Assembly (NCBI GenBank): GCA_049889095.1 | Contig: JBLJFK010000004.1 | Direction: 5' to 3' (one strand) | Source: Ewingella sp049889095 | Lineage (GTDB): Bacteria > Pseudomonadota > Gammaproteobacteria > Enterobacterales > Enterobacteriaceae | DNA: 64,000 nt | Shown here: piece after piece, positions 53,016 through 62,594 of the stretch | Numbering within the stretch: the stretch's first letter is position 1 | How the letters are laid out: the number at the start of each line of letters is the position of its first letter | Program-made: the position numbers and the translations under genes | Notes under the pieces: model-generated | What the model was told of the DNA's origin: nothing | Databases searched by the model: none | Seen by the model: only the letters and a program-made list of their open reading frames with translations

Positions 53016-55613
53016 TTACACGGCGGTTTGGAAGATCACGCCGTCAGCTTTGTCGGTGTATTCGCTCAGCTTGTCAAAGTTCAGGTAGCGGTAAGTATCC
53101 ACTGCCGTCTTATCGACCTGCTCCATGTAGCTCAGGTATTCGGCTGGCGTTGGTAAACGGCCCAACAGAGAAGCCACGGCTGCCAGCTCCGCAGAAGCCA
53201 GATAGACATTCGCGCCGTTACCCAGACGGTTCGGGAAGTTACGGGTTGAGGTAGAAACCACCGTTGCACCGTCAGCCACGCGCGCCTGGTTACCCATGCA
53301 CAGGGAACAACCCGGAATTTCAACCCGCGCACCGCTCTTGCCGAAGATGCTGTAGTAACCCTCTTCGGTCAGCTGGGCGGCATCCATTTTGGTCGGTGGC
53401 GCAACCCACAAGCGGGTTGGCAACGCGCCTTTATGGCTGTCGAGTAGCTTACCGGCAGCACGGAAGTGGCCGATATTGGTCATACATGAACCGATAAATA
53501 CTTCATCGATTTTACTGTTCTGCACGGACGAGAGCAGACGAGCATCATCCGGATCGTTTGGCGCACAAAGGATCGGTTCTTTGATGTCAGCCAGATCGAT
53601 TTCGATCACTGCCGCATACTCTGCGTCAGGATCGGCTTCGAGCAAGCTTGGATTCGCCAGCCACTCTTCCATGCCTTTGATACGGCGCTCGATGGTACGG
53701 CGATCACCATAGCCTTCAGAGATCATCCACTTCAGCAGCACGATGTTAGAGGTCAGATACTCTTTGATCGGTGCCTGATCGAGTTTGATGGTGCAACCGG
53801 CCGCTGAACGTTCAGCAGAGGCATCCGCCAGTTCAAATGCCTGTTCTACCTTCAGTTCCGGCAGACCTTCAATTTCCAAAATACGGCCAGAGAAGAGGTT
53901 TTTCTTACCCTTCTTCTCAACAGTCAGGTGACCCTCTTTGATCGCGTAGTAAGGGATCGCATGTACCAGATCACGCAGGGTAATACCCGGCTGCATTTTG
54001 CCTTTGAAGCGTACCAGCACGGATTCTGGCATGTCGAGCGGCATTACGCCGGTCGCGGCTGCAAACGCCACCAGACCAGAACCCGCCGGGAAGGAGATAC
54101 CAATCGGGAAACGGGTGTGGGAATCACCACCGGTACCGACGGTGTCTGGCAAAAGCATACGGTTCAGCCACGAGTGAATAATACCGTCGCCAGGGCGCAG
54201 TGACACACCGCCGCGGTTCATGATGAAGTCCGGCAGCGTATGGTGAGTAGTCACGTCAACCGGCTTCGGATAGGCCGCAGTATGGCAGAATGACTGCATC
54301 ACCAGATCGGCGGAGAAGCCCAGACAAGCCAGATCTTTCAGCTCATCGCGGGTCATCGGACCGGTGGTGTCCTGAGAACCCACGGACGCCATCTTAGGCT
54401 CGCAGTATTCGTTAGGACGAATACCCGCAACGCCACAAGCGCGGCCAACCATTTTCTGCGCCAGCGAGAAACCCTTGTTACTCTTAGCAACGGGCTTAGC
54501 AATGCGGAACACTTCGCTCTGAGGCAACTTCAGCGATTCACGGGCTTTGGTGGTTAAACCACGGCCAATGATCAGCGGAATACGGCCACCCGCACGGACT
54601 TCATCGAGCAGTACGTCGGTTTTGAGCGCGAAGGTGGTGATCACAGCACCGCTCTCGTGATCGCGGACTTCGCCAAGGTACGGGAAGATGTCGATCACAT
54701 CGCCCATATTCAGGTCAGAAACGTCCACTTCGATAGGTAATGCACCGGCATCTTCCATTGTGTTGAAGAAAATTGGCGCAATTTTGCTACCCAGAACCAC
54801 ACCACCGCCGCGCTTGTTCGGCACGTAGGGGATGTCGTCTCCCATGAACCACAATACCGAGTTGGTAGCAGATTTACGGGAAGAACCGGTACCGACAACG
54901 TCACCAACATAGGCCAGCGGGAAGCCTTTTTTATTCAATTCATCAATTTGTTTGATCGGGCCGACGGTGCCCGTCGCGTCAGGCACAATGCCTTCGCGTT
55001 CATTTTTCAACATGGCCAACGCATGCAGAGGAATATCTGGACGGGACCAGGCATCCTGAGCAGGCGACAAATCATCGGTGTTCGTCTCACCGGTCACCTT
55101 GAAAACGGTCACGGTGATTTTTTCGGCCAGCGATGGACGGGACAAATACCATTCGGCATCGGCCCAGGATTGTAGAATTTGCTTCGCGTATTCGTTGCCT
55201 GCGTGCGCCTTTTCTTCTACATCGTAGAAGTTGTCGAACATCAACAGGGTATGAGACAGCGCTTTCGCTGCGATCGGAGCAAGATGTGGAACCTCCAGTG
55301 CGTCGATCAGCGGATGAATATTGTATCCGCCCTGCATGGTGCCCAGCAGTTCAACAGCTTTTTCAGGGGTAACCAGTGGGGAGGTTGTTTTACCTTCGAC
55401 GACGGCAGCCAGGAATCCGGCTTTTACATAGGCGGCTTCATCAACGCCCGGCGGTACACGATTAATCAGCAGGTCTAACAGCGTGTCTTCTTCGCCTTTT
55501 GGCGGGTTCTTCAGGGACTCAACCAACGCTGCCATCTGTGCAGCATCAAGTGGCTTAGGGACGATGCCCTCTGCAGCACGCTCGGCTACGTGCTTACGGT
55601 ATTCTTCTAGCAC
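53016..55613 (-). CDS. acnB: Aconitate hydratase B
   Basis: Main TCA-cycle aconitase, isomerising citrate to isocitrate and also acting on 2-methylisocitrate; the apo form binds mRNA. The 865-aa protein matches E. coli AcnB along its whole length. It has the AcnB-specific HEAT-like N-terminal domain, the cluster ligands in GSCMTNIGH and PGCSLCMGNQ, and the swivel domain with YVGDVVGTGSSRKSATNS (seen as VGTGSSRKSA). The start is GTG, giving MLEEYRKHV, with GAGGAGAAAGTC directly ahead. Confidence 0.97.
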   Translation of the reverse strand: MLEEYRKHVAERAAEGIVPKPLDAAQMAALVESLKNPPKGEEDTLLDLLINRVPPGVDEAAYVKAGFLAAVVEGKTTSPLVTPEKAVELLGTMQGGYNIHPLIDALEVPHLAPIAAKALSHTLLMFDNFYDVEEKAHAGNEYAKQILQSWADAEWYLSRPSLAEKITVTVFKVTGETNTDDLSPAQDAWSRPDIPLHALAMLKNEREGIVPDATGTVGPIKQIDELNKKGFPLAYVGDVVGTGSSRKSATNSVLWFMGDDIPYVPNKRGGGVVLGSKIAPIFFNTMEDAGALPIEVDVSDLNMGDVIDIFPYLGEVRDHESGAVITTFALKTDVLLDEVRAGGRIPLIIGRGLTTKARESLKLPQSEVFRIAKPVAKSNKGFSLAQKMVGRACGVAGIRPNEYCEPKMASVGSQDTTGPMTRDELKDLACLGFSADLVMQSFCHTAAYPKPVDVTTHHTLPDFIMNRGGVSLRPGDGIIHSWLNRMLLPDTVGTGGDSHTRFPIGISFPAGSGLVAFAAATGVMPLDMPESVLVRFKGKMQPGITLRDLVHAIPYYAIKEGHLTVEKKGKKNLFSGRILEIEGLPELKVEQAFELADASAERSAAGCTIKLDQAPIKEYLTSNIVLLKWMISEGYGDRRTIERRIKGMEEWLANPSLLEADPDAEYAAVIEIDLADIKEPILCAPNDPDDARLLSSVQNSKIDEVFIGSCMTNIGHFRAAGKLLDSHKGALPTRLWVAPPTKMDAAQLTEEGYYSIFGKSGARVEIPGCSLCMGNQARVADGATVVSTSTRNFPNRLGNGANVYLASAELAAVASLLGRLPTPAEYLSYMEQVDKTAVDTYRYLNFDKLSEYTDKADGVIFQTAV

Positions 55614-55984
55614 GACTTTCTCCTCGCTCTCATTGTCATTTATTATGCCTGGCTTCCATCATCAGACTGACATTACGCCTGTAGGGACAGGGTTTTCAAA
55701 CGGTCTGATGAGTCGGGACACTGCGGGTATGCTTGTTTCTTTGCCAGCTTTTTCAATGTGCAGCATGGCGCGTCCTGAACCTAAGCACAGTGGCCCTTGC
55801 GGCCTTGGCAGCATAGCAGGATTTCACCTGCTTGTTAATTCGTTCACATAAAAGCAACATTAAATCTTTGCTGAATCGTTGAGCACAGACGGATCGGCTA
55901 CGCGCGGCGATAGAGTCTATTAGATCAGCACAACAGGCATAGGTTAACAAGGGATTAAACGCAGAGTTGACGGGGATGACCCAT
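55614..55984. other. acnB upstream interval
   Basis: About 370 bases between the acnB start and the lpd terminator, with no gene of its own. It should carry the acnB promoter and its control sites (CRP, ArcA, Cra and others in E. coli), but I cannot place any of these with confidence. A frame on the plus strand over 55483-55851 is not protein-like. The E. coli neighbour yacH is absent here. Confidence 0.5.
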
Positions 55985-56009
55985 AAAAAAACGGCGCCTT
56001 TTGGCGCCG
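55985..56009 (-). terminator. lpd terminator
   Basis: Minus strand: CGGCGCC, loop AAAA, GGCGCCG, then T7. It lies about 210 bases beyond the lpd stop; the ERIC element fills the space between. Confidence 0.88.
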
Positions 56010-56028
56010 CTGATAGTAAGAAAACGTT

Positions 56029-56220
56029 TTATCCCCAAATCATTCTGGTTGCATCACAAAAGGCTTTAGCCTTTTGAACAGCGCTAGCGCTGGCCCGACC
56101 AGGGCGAGGCTCTGCCGAGTAACGCGGCAAGCGAGCGAATCCCTGGGAGCTTACATCAGTAAGTGACCGGGGTGAGCAATCGCAGCCAACGCCGAGGCGG
56201 CCTGAAGGATGCCGGGTAGA
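56029..56220 (+). repeat. ERIC with a 70-bp internal insertion after lpd
   Basis: Left end TTATCCCCAAATCATTCTGG and right end CGGCCTGAAGGATGCCGGGTAGA enclose the standard central palindrome (GAATCCCTGGGAGCTTACAT and GTAAGTGACCGGGGTGAG). About 69 extra bases (near 56054-56122) are inserted after the left arm. They contain two hairpins: AAAAGGCT-TT-AGCCTTTT and the perfect palindrome CAGCGCTAGCGCTG. ERICs with insertions of about 70 bp at fixed sites are known in enterobacteria. The element ends one base from the lpd stop codon. Confidence 0.85.
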
Positions 56221-56221
56221 A

Positions 56222-57646
56222 TTATTTCTTCCTGGCTTTCGGGTTTGGCAGGTCGGTAATGCTGCCTTCGTAGATTTCTGCTGCCAGACCCACGGACTCG
56301 TGCAGAGTTGGGTGAGCATGGATGGTCAGCGCGATATCTTCGGCATCACAACCCATTTCAATCGCCAGACCAATCTCACCCAACAGCTCGCCGCCGTTAG
56401 TACCGACAATCGCACCGCCGATAACACGATGGGTTTCTTTGTCGAAGATCAGTTTGGTCATGCCGTCCGCACAGTCGGAAGCGATAGCACGGCCGGAAGC
56501 TGCCCACGGGAAGGTGGCAGTTTCATAGCTGATGCCTTTCTCTTTGGCTTCTTTCTCGGTCAGACCAACCCAGGCAACTTCTGGTTCAGTGTAGGCAATG
56601 GATGGAATGACTTTCGGGTCGAAGTAGTGCTTCTTACCTGAAATCACTTCAGCCGCTACGTGGCCTTCATGCACACCTTTGTGTGCCAGCATTGGCTGAC
56701 CGACGATGTCGCCAATAGCAAAGATATTTTGCACGTTGGTACGCATCTGTTTGTCGACGTGGATGAAACCACGGTCGTCAACTTCCACGCCTGCTGCACC
56801 GACTTCCAGCAATTTACCGTTAGGAACACGGCCGATAGCCACCAGCACCGCGTCATAACGCTGTGGTTCAGCCGGCGCTTTTTTGCCTTCCATCGTCACG
56901 TAGATGCCATCTTCTTTGGCTTCAACCGCAGTGACTTTGGTTTCCAACATCAGATTGAATTGCTTGCTGATTTTTTTGGTGAAGACTTTCACCACGTCTT
57001 TATCAGCCGCAGGAATAACCTGGTCAAACATTTCCACTACATCGATTTTAGAACCGAGCGCATGGTAAACGGTGCCCATTTCCAGACCAATGATACCGCC
57101 CCCCATGACCAGCAGACGCTCAGGGACGCTTTTCAGCTCCAGAGCATCGGTTGAGTCCCAAACACGTGGGTCATCATGAGGAATGAATGGCAATTTGATT
57201 GGACGGGAACCCGCCGCAATAATGGCATTGTCGAAGTTAATGGTAGTAGCACCATTTTCGCCCTCAACGACCATAGTATTCGCGCCAGTAAATTTGCCCT
57301 GACCGGTGACAACTTTTACTTTACGGCCTTTTGCCATACCTGCCAGACCACCGGTCAGCTGGTTGATGACTTTATCTTTCCAGACGCGGACTTTGTCAAT
57401 ATCGGTTTTCGGTTCGCCGAAAATAATACCGTGCTCTTCCAGAGCTTTCGCTTCGGAGATGACTTTTGCCACGTGCAGCAGAGCTTTAGAAGGGATACAG
57501 CCGACGTTCAGGCATACGCCACCGAGGGTGGAGTAACGCTCAACCAAAATGGTCTCAAGACCTAAATCAGCGCAACGGAAAGCAGCAGAGTAGCCCGCAG
57601 GACCTGCCCCAAGTACCACGACTTGAGTTTTAATTTCAGTACTCAT
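56222..57646 (-). CDS. lpd: Dihydrolipoamide dehydrogenase
   Basis: E3 subunit shared by the pyruvate and 2-oxoglutarate dehydrogenases and the glycine cleavage system; reoxidises dihydrolipoyl groups with FAD and NAD+. The 474-aa protein has the FAD motif GAGPAGYSAAFR, the redox disulfide in GGVCLNVGCIPSKAL, the NAD motif GGGIIGLEMG and the catalytic His-Glu in HAHPTLHE near the end. Two ATG codons are adjacent; the second (57646) has the better spacing from GAGG and gives the E. coli N-terminus MSTEIKTQ. lpd has its own promoter in E. coli; here 211 bases separate it from aceF. Confidence 0.97.
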   Translation of the reverse strand: MSTEIKTQVVVLGAGPAGYSAAFRCADLGLETILVERYSTLGGVCLNVGCIPSKALLHVAKVISEAKALEEHGIIFGEPKTDIDKVRVWKDKVINQLTGGLAGMAKGRKVKVVTGQGKFTGANTMVVEGENGATTINFDNAIIAAGSRPIKLPFIPHDDPRVWDSTDALELKSVPERLLVMGGGIIGLEMGTVYHALGSKIDVVEMFDQVIPAADKDVVKVFTKKISKQFNLMLETKVTAVEAKEDGIYVTMEGKKAPAEPQRYDAVLVAIGRVPNGKLLEVGAAGVEVDDRGFIHVDKQMRTNVQNIFAIGDIVGQPMLAHKGVHEGHVAAEVISGKKHYFDPKVIPSIAYTEPEVAWVGLTEKEAKEKGISYETATFPWAASGRAIASDCADGMTKLIFDKETHRVIGGAIVGTNGGELLGEIGLAIEMGCDAEDIALTIHAHPTLHESVGLAAEIYEGSITDLPNPKARKK

Positions 57647-57825
57647 CATGACCTCTTAATTTAGTTCCGGCGGTCTGACGTCATTTTTGTGTCGTAACGC
57701 CCATCATCCACCGGGTCGTTCTATCCGCCCGCAGTTTACAAAATTGTTAACAAATTTGAAACAACAAACGGCATACGATTTGTCTTTTGCACCTGACAAT
57801 CTCAAACAGCATGATGAGATTAGCA

Positions 57826-57853
57826 GAAAAAAGCCGGCCGTTTGGCCGGCTTT
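57826..57853 (-). terminator. aceF terminator
   Basis: Minus strand: AAAGCCGGCC, loop AAAC, GGCCGGCTTT and more T residues. A ten-bp perfect stem a few bases after the aceF stop, separating pdhR-aceEF from lpd. Confidence 0.9.
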
Positions 57854-57857
57854 TCGC

Positions 57858-59756
57858 TTACATCACCAGACGGCGAATGTCTGACAGTACGTTGTTGATG
57901 ATGGTGATAAAGCGCGCACCGTCGGCACCGTCAATAACACGGTGGTCGAAGGAGAGCGACATTGGCATCATCAGACGCGGTACAAACTCTTTACCGTTCC
58001 AGACAGGCTCCATCGCAGACTTAGAGACACCGAGGATAGCCACTTCCGGCGCATTCACGATTGGCGCAAAGTGGGTCGTCCCGATACCCCCCAAGCTGGA
58101 GATGGTAAAGCAACCGCCCTGCATTTCACCGGCAGTCAGCTTACCGTCACGCGCCTTCTTGGAGATCGCCATCAGTTCACGAGAAAGTTCAGCGATGCCT
58201 TTCTTATTTACGTCTTTGAAGACCGGAACAACCAGACCGTTAGGCGTATCGACCGCCACACCGATGTTGATGTATTTTTTGAGCGTCAGTTTCTGGCCAT
58301 CTTCGGACAGAGAGCTGTTTAAACGCGGCATCTGCTCAAGCGCCGCTGCTACTGCTTTCATGATGAACACCACCGGGGTGAACTTCACGTCCAGCTTGCG
58401 TTTAGCCGCTTCATCATTCTGCTGTTTACGGAAGGCTTCCAACTCGGTGATATCTGTTTTGTCGAAGTGCGTAACGTGCGGGATCATCACCCAGTTACGG
58501 CTCAGGTTAGCACCAGAGATTTTCTGGATACGACCCAGTTCAACTTCTTCGATTTCACCAAACTTGCTGAAGTCGACTTTCGGCCAAGGCAACATGCCCG
58601 GGATCCCACCGCCAGTGGCAGTTGTCGGAGCAGCTTCAGCACGTTTCACCGCGTCTTTCACGTAAGTTTGCACGTCTTCACGCAGGATGCGGCCTTTACG
58701 ACCCGTCCCTTTGACTTTCGCCAGATTTACACCGAACTCGCGCGCCAGGCGGCGAATAACCGGAGTCGCATGGACGTAAGCATCATTCTCAGCGAACTCA
58801 CCTTTGCTTTCTGCTTTAACAGCAGGCGCAGCGGCTTTTTGTTCCTGTTTCGCAGGAGCAGCAGCTTCTTCTTTCTTAGCCGCCGGAGCAGCAGGCGCAG
58901 CGCCTTCTACTTCGAAGACCATGATCAGAGAGCCGGTGCTGACTTTGTCGCCCGCAGCGATTTTGATCTCTTTCACTGTACCGGCGAACGGCGCAGGGAC
59001 TTCCATTGAAGCCTTGTCGCCTTCAACGGTGATCACTGATTGTTCTGCGGTGACTTTGTCGCCCACTTTGACCATGATTTCAGTGACTTCAACTTCGTCG
59101 CCGCCAATATCAGGGACATTCACTTCTTTGCTACCGGTCTGAGCCGGTGCTGCTTCTGACTTGGTTTCTTCTTTTGCGGGTGCGGCAGAGCCGGAACCCG
59201 CAACGTCAAAGACCATAATCAAAGAACCGGTGCTGATTTTGTCGCCCGCAACAATTTTGATCTCTTTGACTGTTCCCGCAAACGGCGCAGGAACTTCCAT
59301 TGAGGCTTTGTCGCCTTCAACGGTGATCAAGGACTGTTCAGCTTCAACTTTGTCGCCAACTTTCACCATAATCTCGGTAACTTCGACTTCGTCACCGCCG
59401 ATATCTGGCACGTTCACTTCTTTACTTTCGCTGGAAGCAGCAGCAGCTTTCTCTTCAACAACAGCTTCTGCTTTCGGTGCTGCCTTCTCTTCAGCTTTGG
59501 CAGGTGCTGCATCCGCAGCACCGTCAGCGGCTTCGAAGATCATGATCAGTTTGCCGGTTTCGACGGTATCGCCGACTGCAATTTTGATCTCTTTCACCAC
59601 GCCAGCTTGTGGAGAAGGCACTTCCATAGAAGCTTTATCGCCTTCAACGGTGATCAGCGACTGTTCAACTTCAACTTTATCGCCCACCTTCACCATAATT
59701 TCGGTGATTTCCACTGCATCTGCACCGATATCCGGTACGTTAATTTCAATAGCCAT
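57858..59756 (-). CDS. aceF: Pyruvate dehydrogenase E2 (dihydrolipoyl acetyltransferase)
   Basis: Core of the pyruvate dehydrogenase complex; moves acetyl groups from E1 to CoA on swinging lipoyl arms. The 632-aa protein has three lipoyl domains with the lipoylated lysines K41, K150 and K248, each in EGDKASMEVP. Ala/Pro/Glu-rich linkers join them. A peripheral E1/E3-binding domain follows (ATPVIRRLAREFGVNL, GTGRKGRILREDV). The catalytic domain ends with SLSFDHRVIDGADGARF, which contains the active-site His. The three-domain layout equals that of E. coli AceF (630 aa). It follows aceE after 13 bases. Confidence 0.97.
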   Translation of the reverse strand: MAIEINVPDIGADAVEITEIMVKVGDKVEVEQSLITVEGDKASMEVPSPQAGVVKEIKIAVGDTVETGKLIMIFEAADGAADAAPAKAEEKAAPKAEAVVEEKAAAASSESKEVNVPDIGGDEVEVTEIMVKVGDKVEAEQSLITVEGDKASMEVPAPFAGTVKEIKIVAGDKISTGSLIMVFDVAGSGSAAPAKEETKSEAAPAQTGSKEVNVPDIGGDEVEVTEIMVKVGDKVTAEQSVITVEGDKASMEVPAPFAGTVKEIKIAAGDKVSTGSLIMVFEVEGAAPAAPAAKKEEAAAPAKQEQKAAAPAVKAESKGEFAENDAYVHATPVIRRLAREFGVNLAKVKGTGRKGRILREDVQTYVKDAVKRAEAAPTTATGGGIPGMLPWPKVDFSKFGEIEEVELGRIQKISGANLSRNWVMIPHVTHFDKTDITELEAFRKQQNDEAAKRKLDVKFTPVVFIMKAVAAALEQMPRLNSSLSEDGQKLTLKKYINIGVAVDTPNGLVVPVFKDVNKKGIAELSRELMAISKKARDGKLTAGEMQGGCFTISSLGGIGTTHFAPIVNAPEVAILGVSKSAMEPVWNGKEFVPRLMMPMSLSFDHRVIDGADGARFITIINNVLSDIRRLVM

Positions 59757-59769
59757 CTGTCTTTACCTC

Positions 59770-62433
59770 TTATGCCAGACGCGGGTTAACTTTGTCAGAA
59801 TCGATGCCGAACTTGGTAATGGCTTCAGCCACAACCTTCACATCGATTTCGCCACGTTTGGCCAGTTCGCCCAGCGCCGCAACCACAACGTAGGAAGCGT
59901 CGATTTCGAAGTGGTGACGCAGGTTTTCACGGCTGTCAGAACGACCGAAGCCGTCGGTGCCCAGTACGCGGAAATCGCTGGCAGGAACGAAGCTACGGAT
60001 CTGCTCGGCGAACAGTTTCATATAGTCGGTTGAAGCCACGACCGGTGCATCGTTCATCACCTGAGCCACGTAAGGTACGCGTGGAGTTTCAGTCGGGTGC
60101 AGCATGTTCCAACGCTCACAGTCCTGACCGTCACGGGCCAGTTCAGTAAACGAGGTTACGCTATAAACGTCAGAACCTACGCCGTAGTCTTTGGCAAGGA
60201 TCTGAGCAGCATCACGTACGTGACGCAGAATTGAACCGGAGCTCATCAACTGCACTTTACCTTTGCTACCTTCTAGGGTTTCTAGCTTGTAGATACCTTT
60301 ACGGATGCCTTCTTCCGCACCTTCCGGCATGGCTGGCATGTGGTAGTTTTCGTTCAGCGTAGTGATGTAGTAATAGATATTTTCCTGCGCGTCACCGTAC
60401 ATACGAACCAGACCGTCATGCATGATGACCGCCACTTCGTAAGCATAAGCTGGATCGTAAGAAATACAGTTAGGGATGGTCAGCGACTGAATGTGGCTGT
60501 GACCATCTTCGTGCTGCAAACCTTCACCGTTTAGCGTTGTACGACCGGAAGTACCACCGACCAGGAAACCGCGAGCCTGTTGGTCACCCGCAGCCCAGCA
60601 CAGGTCGCCGATACGCTGGAAACCGAACATGGAGTAGTAGATGTAGAAAGGGATCATCGGCAGATCGTTGGTGCTGTAGGAAGTCGCTGCGGCCAGCCAG
60701 GAAGAAGCGGCGCCCAGTTCGTTGATACCTTCCTGCAGGATCTGGCCTTTCTCGTCTTCTTTATAGTAAGCAACCTGCTCACGGTCTTGCGGAGTATATT
60801 GCTGACCGTTCGGGCTGTAGATACCAATCTGACGGAACAGACCTTCCATACCGAAAGTACGTGCTTCATCAGCGACGATCGGCACCAGACGGTCTTTGAT
60901 GGAGTCGTTTTTGAGCATTACGTTCAGGGCACGGACGAAGGCAATAGTCGTGGAGATCTCTTTCTTCTGCTCTTCCAGCAGTTGAGAGAAGTCTTCAAGC
61001 TTCGGCATTTCCAGCTTCTGGGTGAATTTCGGCAGGCGGGTTGGCAGGTAGCCTTTCAGCGCAGCACGACGCTCATGCAGGTATTTGTACTCTGCGGACT
61101 CTTTTTCCAGAGTGATGTACGGCAGTTTTTCCAGATTTTCATCGGCAACTGGCACGCTGAAACGATCACGGATATAGCGTACGCCATCCATGTTCATTTT
61201 TTTCACCTGGTGAGCAATGTTCTTGCCTTCAGCCGTTTCACCCATGCCATAACCTTTGATGGTATGCGCAAGGATAACGGTCGGCTGACCTTTGGTATTC
61301 TGTGCTTTGTCCAGTGCAGCAAACACTTTCTTCGGATCGTGACCACCACGGTTCAGCGACCAAATTTGCTCGTCGGTCATATCTTTGACCAGCGCTGCGG
61401 TTTCCGGGTAGCGGCCAAAGAAGTGCTCGCGCACATATTTGCCGTCGCGGGACTTGAAGGTCTGATAATCGCCGTCAACGGTTTCGTTCATCAGTTGGAT
61501 CAGTTTGCCGCTGGTGTCTTTACGCAGCAGTTCGTCCCAACGGTTGCCCCAAATCACTTTGATCACGTTCCAGCCGGCGCCTGCAAAAATGCCTTCCAGT
61601 TCGTTGATGATTTTGCCATTACCGGTAACCGGGCCATCAAGGCGTTGCAGGTTACAGTTAATGATAAAGCACAGGTTGTCCAGCTTCTCACGGGTCGCGA
61701 TAGTGATCGCACCTTTGGATTCTGGCTCATCCATCTCGCCGTCACCCAGGAAGGCGTAAACGCGCTGCTCGTTGGTCTCTTTCAGACCACGGTGTTCGAG
61801 GTATTTCAGGAACTTAGCCTGATAAATCGCACCAATTGGACCCAACCCCATAGAAACGGTCGGGAACTGCCAGAATTCAGGCATCAGTTTAGGGTGCGGG
61901 TAAGATGAAAGACCTTTACCGTGAACTTCCTGGCGGAAATTGTTCATCTGGTCTTCGGTCAGGCGGCCTTCAAGGAAAGCACGCGCGTACACGCCAGGAG
62001 AGATGTGGCCCTGGAAGTACACCAGATCGCCGCCATCTTTGTCATTGCGTGCACGGAAGAAGTGGTTGAAGCACACTTCGTAAATAGCCGCTGAAGACTG
62101 GAAGGATGACATGTGGCCGCCCAGATCCAGGTCTTTCTTGGAGGCACGCAGAACGGTCATGATCGCGTTCCAGCGGATAGCAGTCCGGATGTTGCGTTCC
62201 AACTCCAGGTTGCCCGGATATTCCGGTTCGTCTTCAACAGCGATGGTGTTGATATAGTTACGGCTGGCAGCGCCAGCTGCGACACTTACGCCGCCTTTAC
62301 GTGCTTCACTCAGTACCTGGTCAATCAGGAACTGTGCGCGCTCAACACCTTCTTCACGGATGACCGATTCGATCGCTTGTAGCCAGTCGCGAGTTTCGAT
62401 CGGATCCACGTCATTATTTACACGTTCTGACAT
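59770..62433 (-). CDS. aceE: Pyruvate dehydrogenase E1 component
   Basis: Thiamine-diphosphate enzyme that decarboxylates pyruvate and acetylates the E2 lipoyl arms. The 887-aa length equals that of E. coli AceE. The diphosphate-binding motif is visible as FLGDGEMDEPESKGAI followed by NLCFIINCN. Other conserved parts are GLGPIGAIYQAKFLKYL and SRKDTSGKLI-type loop segments (here LLRKDTSGKLIQ), and RFLVGGTSGRTTL-like (GFLVGGTSGRTTLNG). It is transcribed with aceF behind pdhR, and read-through from the pdhR promoter is expected. Confidence 0.97.
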   Translation of the reverse strand: MSERVNNDVDPIETRDWLQAIESVIREEGVERAQFLIDQVLSEARKGGVSVAAGAASRNYINTIAVEDEPEYPGNLELERNIRTAIRWNAIMTVLRASKKDLDLGGHMSSFQSSAAIYEVCFNHFFRARNDKDGGDLVYFQGHISPGVYARAFLEGRLTEDQMNNFRQEVHGKGLSSYPHPKLMPEFWQFPTVSMGLGPIGAIYQAKFLKYLEHRGLKETNEQRVYAFLGDGEMDEPESKGAITIATREKLDNLCFIINCNLQRLDGPVTGNGKIINELEGIFAGAGWNVIKVIWGNRWDELLRKDTSGKLIQLMNETVDGDYQTFKSRDGKYVREHFFGRYPETAALVKDMTDEQIWSLNRGGHDPKKVFAALDKAQNTKGQPTVILAHTIKGYGMGETAEGKNIAHQVKKMNMDGVRYIRDRFSVPVADENLEKLPYITLEKESAEYKYLHERRAALKGYLPTRLPKFTQKLEMPKLEDFSQLLEEQKKEISTTIAFVRALNVMLKNDSIKDRLVPIVADEARTFGMEGLFRQIGIYSPNGQQYTPQDREQVAYYKEDEKGQILQEGINELGAASSWLAAATSYSTNDLPMIPFYIYYSMFGFQRIGDLCWAAGDQQARGFLVGGTSGRTTLNGEGLQHEDGHSHIQSLTIPNCISYDPAYAYEVAVIMHDGLVRMYGDAQENIYYYITTLNENYHMPAMPEGAEEGIRKGIYKLETLEGSKGKVQLMSSGSILRHVRDAAQILAKDYGVGSDVYSVTSFTELARDGQDCERWNMLHPTETPRVPYVAQVMNDAPVVASTDYMKLFAEQIRSFVPASDFRVLGTDGFGRSDSRENLRHHFEIDASYVVVAALGELAKRGEIDVKVVAEAITKFGIDSDKVNPRLA

Positions 62434-62594
62434 GGTACTTTTCCTTATCTGTATCTAATACGTAGGTTTATCTGGAGCCTGTCTTCCTGCGCTCTGGTGC
62501 AGGGTCTTCATGCCACAAAAGCGCACGAAGGCAGGCCCGTCAGTTTAGTTGTCGCAGTTCTAGAAATTAGAACCTCAACTTCGGTCCTGGTGGA

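Noticed and set aside
55483..55851. Small gene on the plus strand between acnB and lpd
   Set aside because: It overlaps the acnB start region, has no ribosome site, and its composition is not protein-like. yacH, found near here in E. coli, is absent.
57858..59756. Recent gene conversion between lipoyl domains 2 and 3 of aceF
   Set aside because: The proteins share a long identical stretch, but the DNA differs at many silent positions, so selection on protein explains it.
58804..60033. Ser/Thr-rich frames opposite aceF
   Set aside because: They are mirror images of the three lipoyl repeats and share their periodicity. No independent coding evidence.
60580..61908. Long open frame (about 440 codons) opposite aceE
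   Set aside because: It is antisense to a highly conserved gene, has no ribosome site or recognisable domain, and arises from codon bias in aceE.
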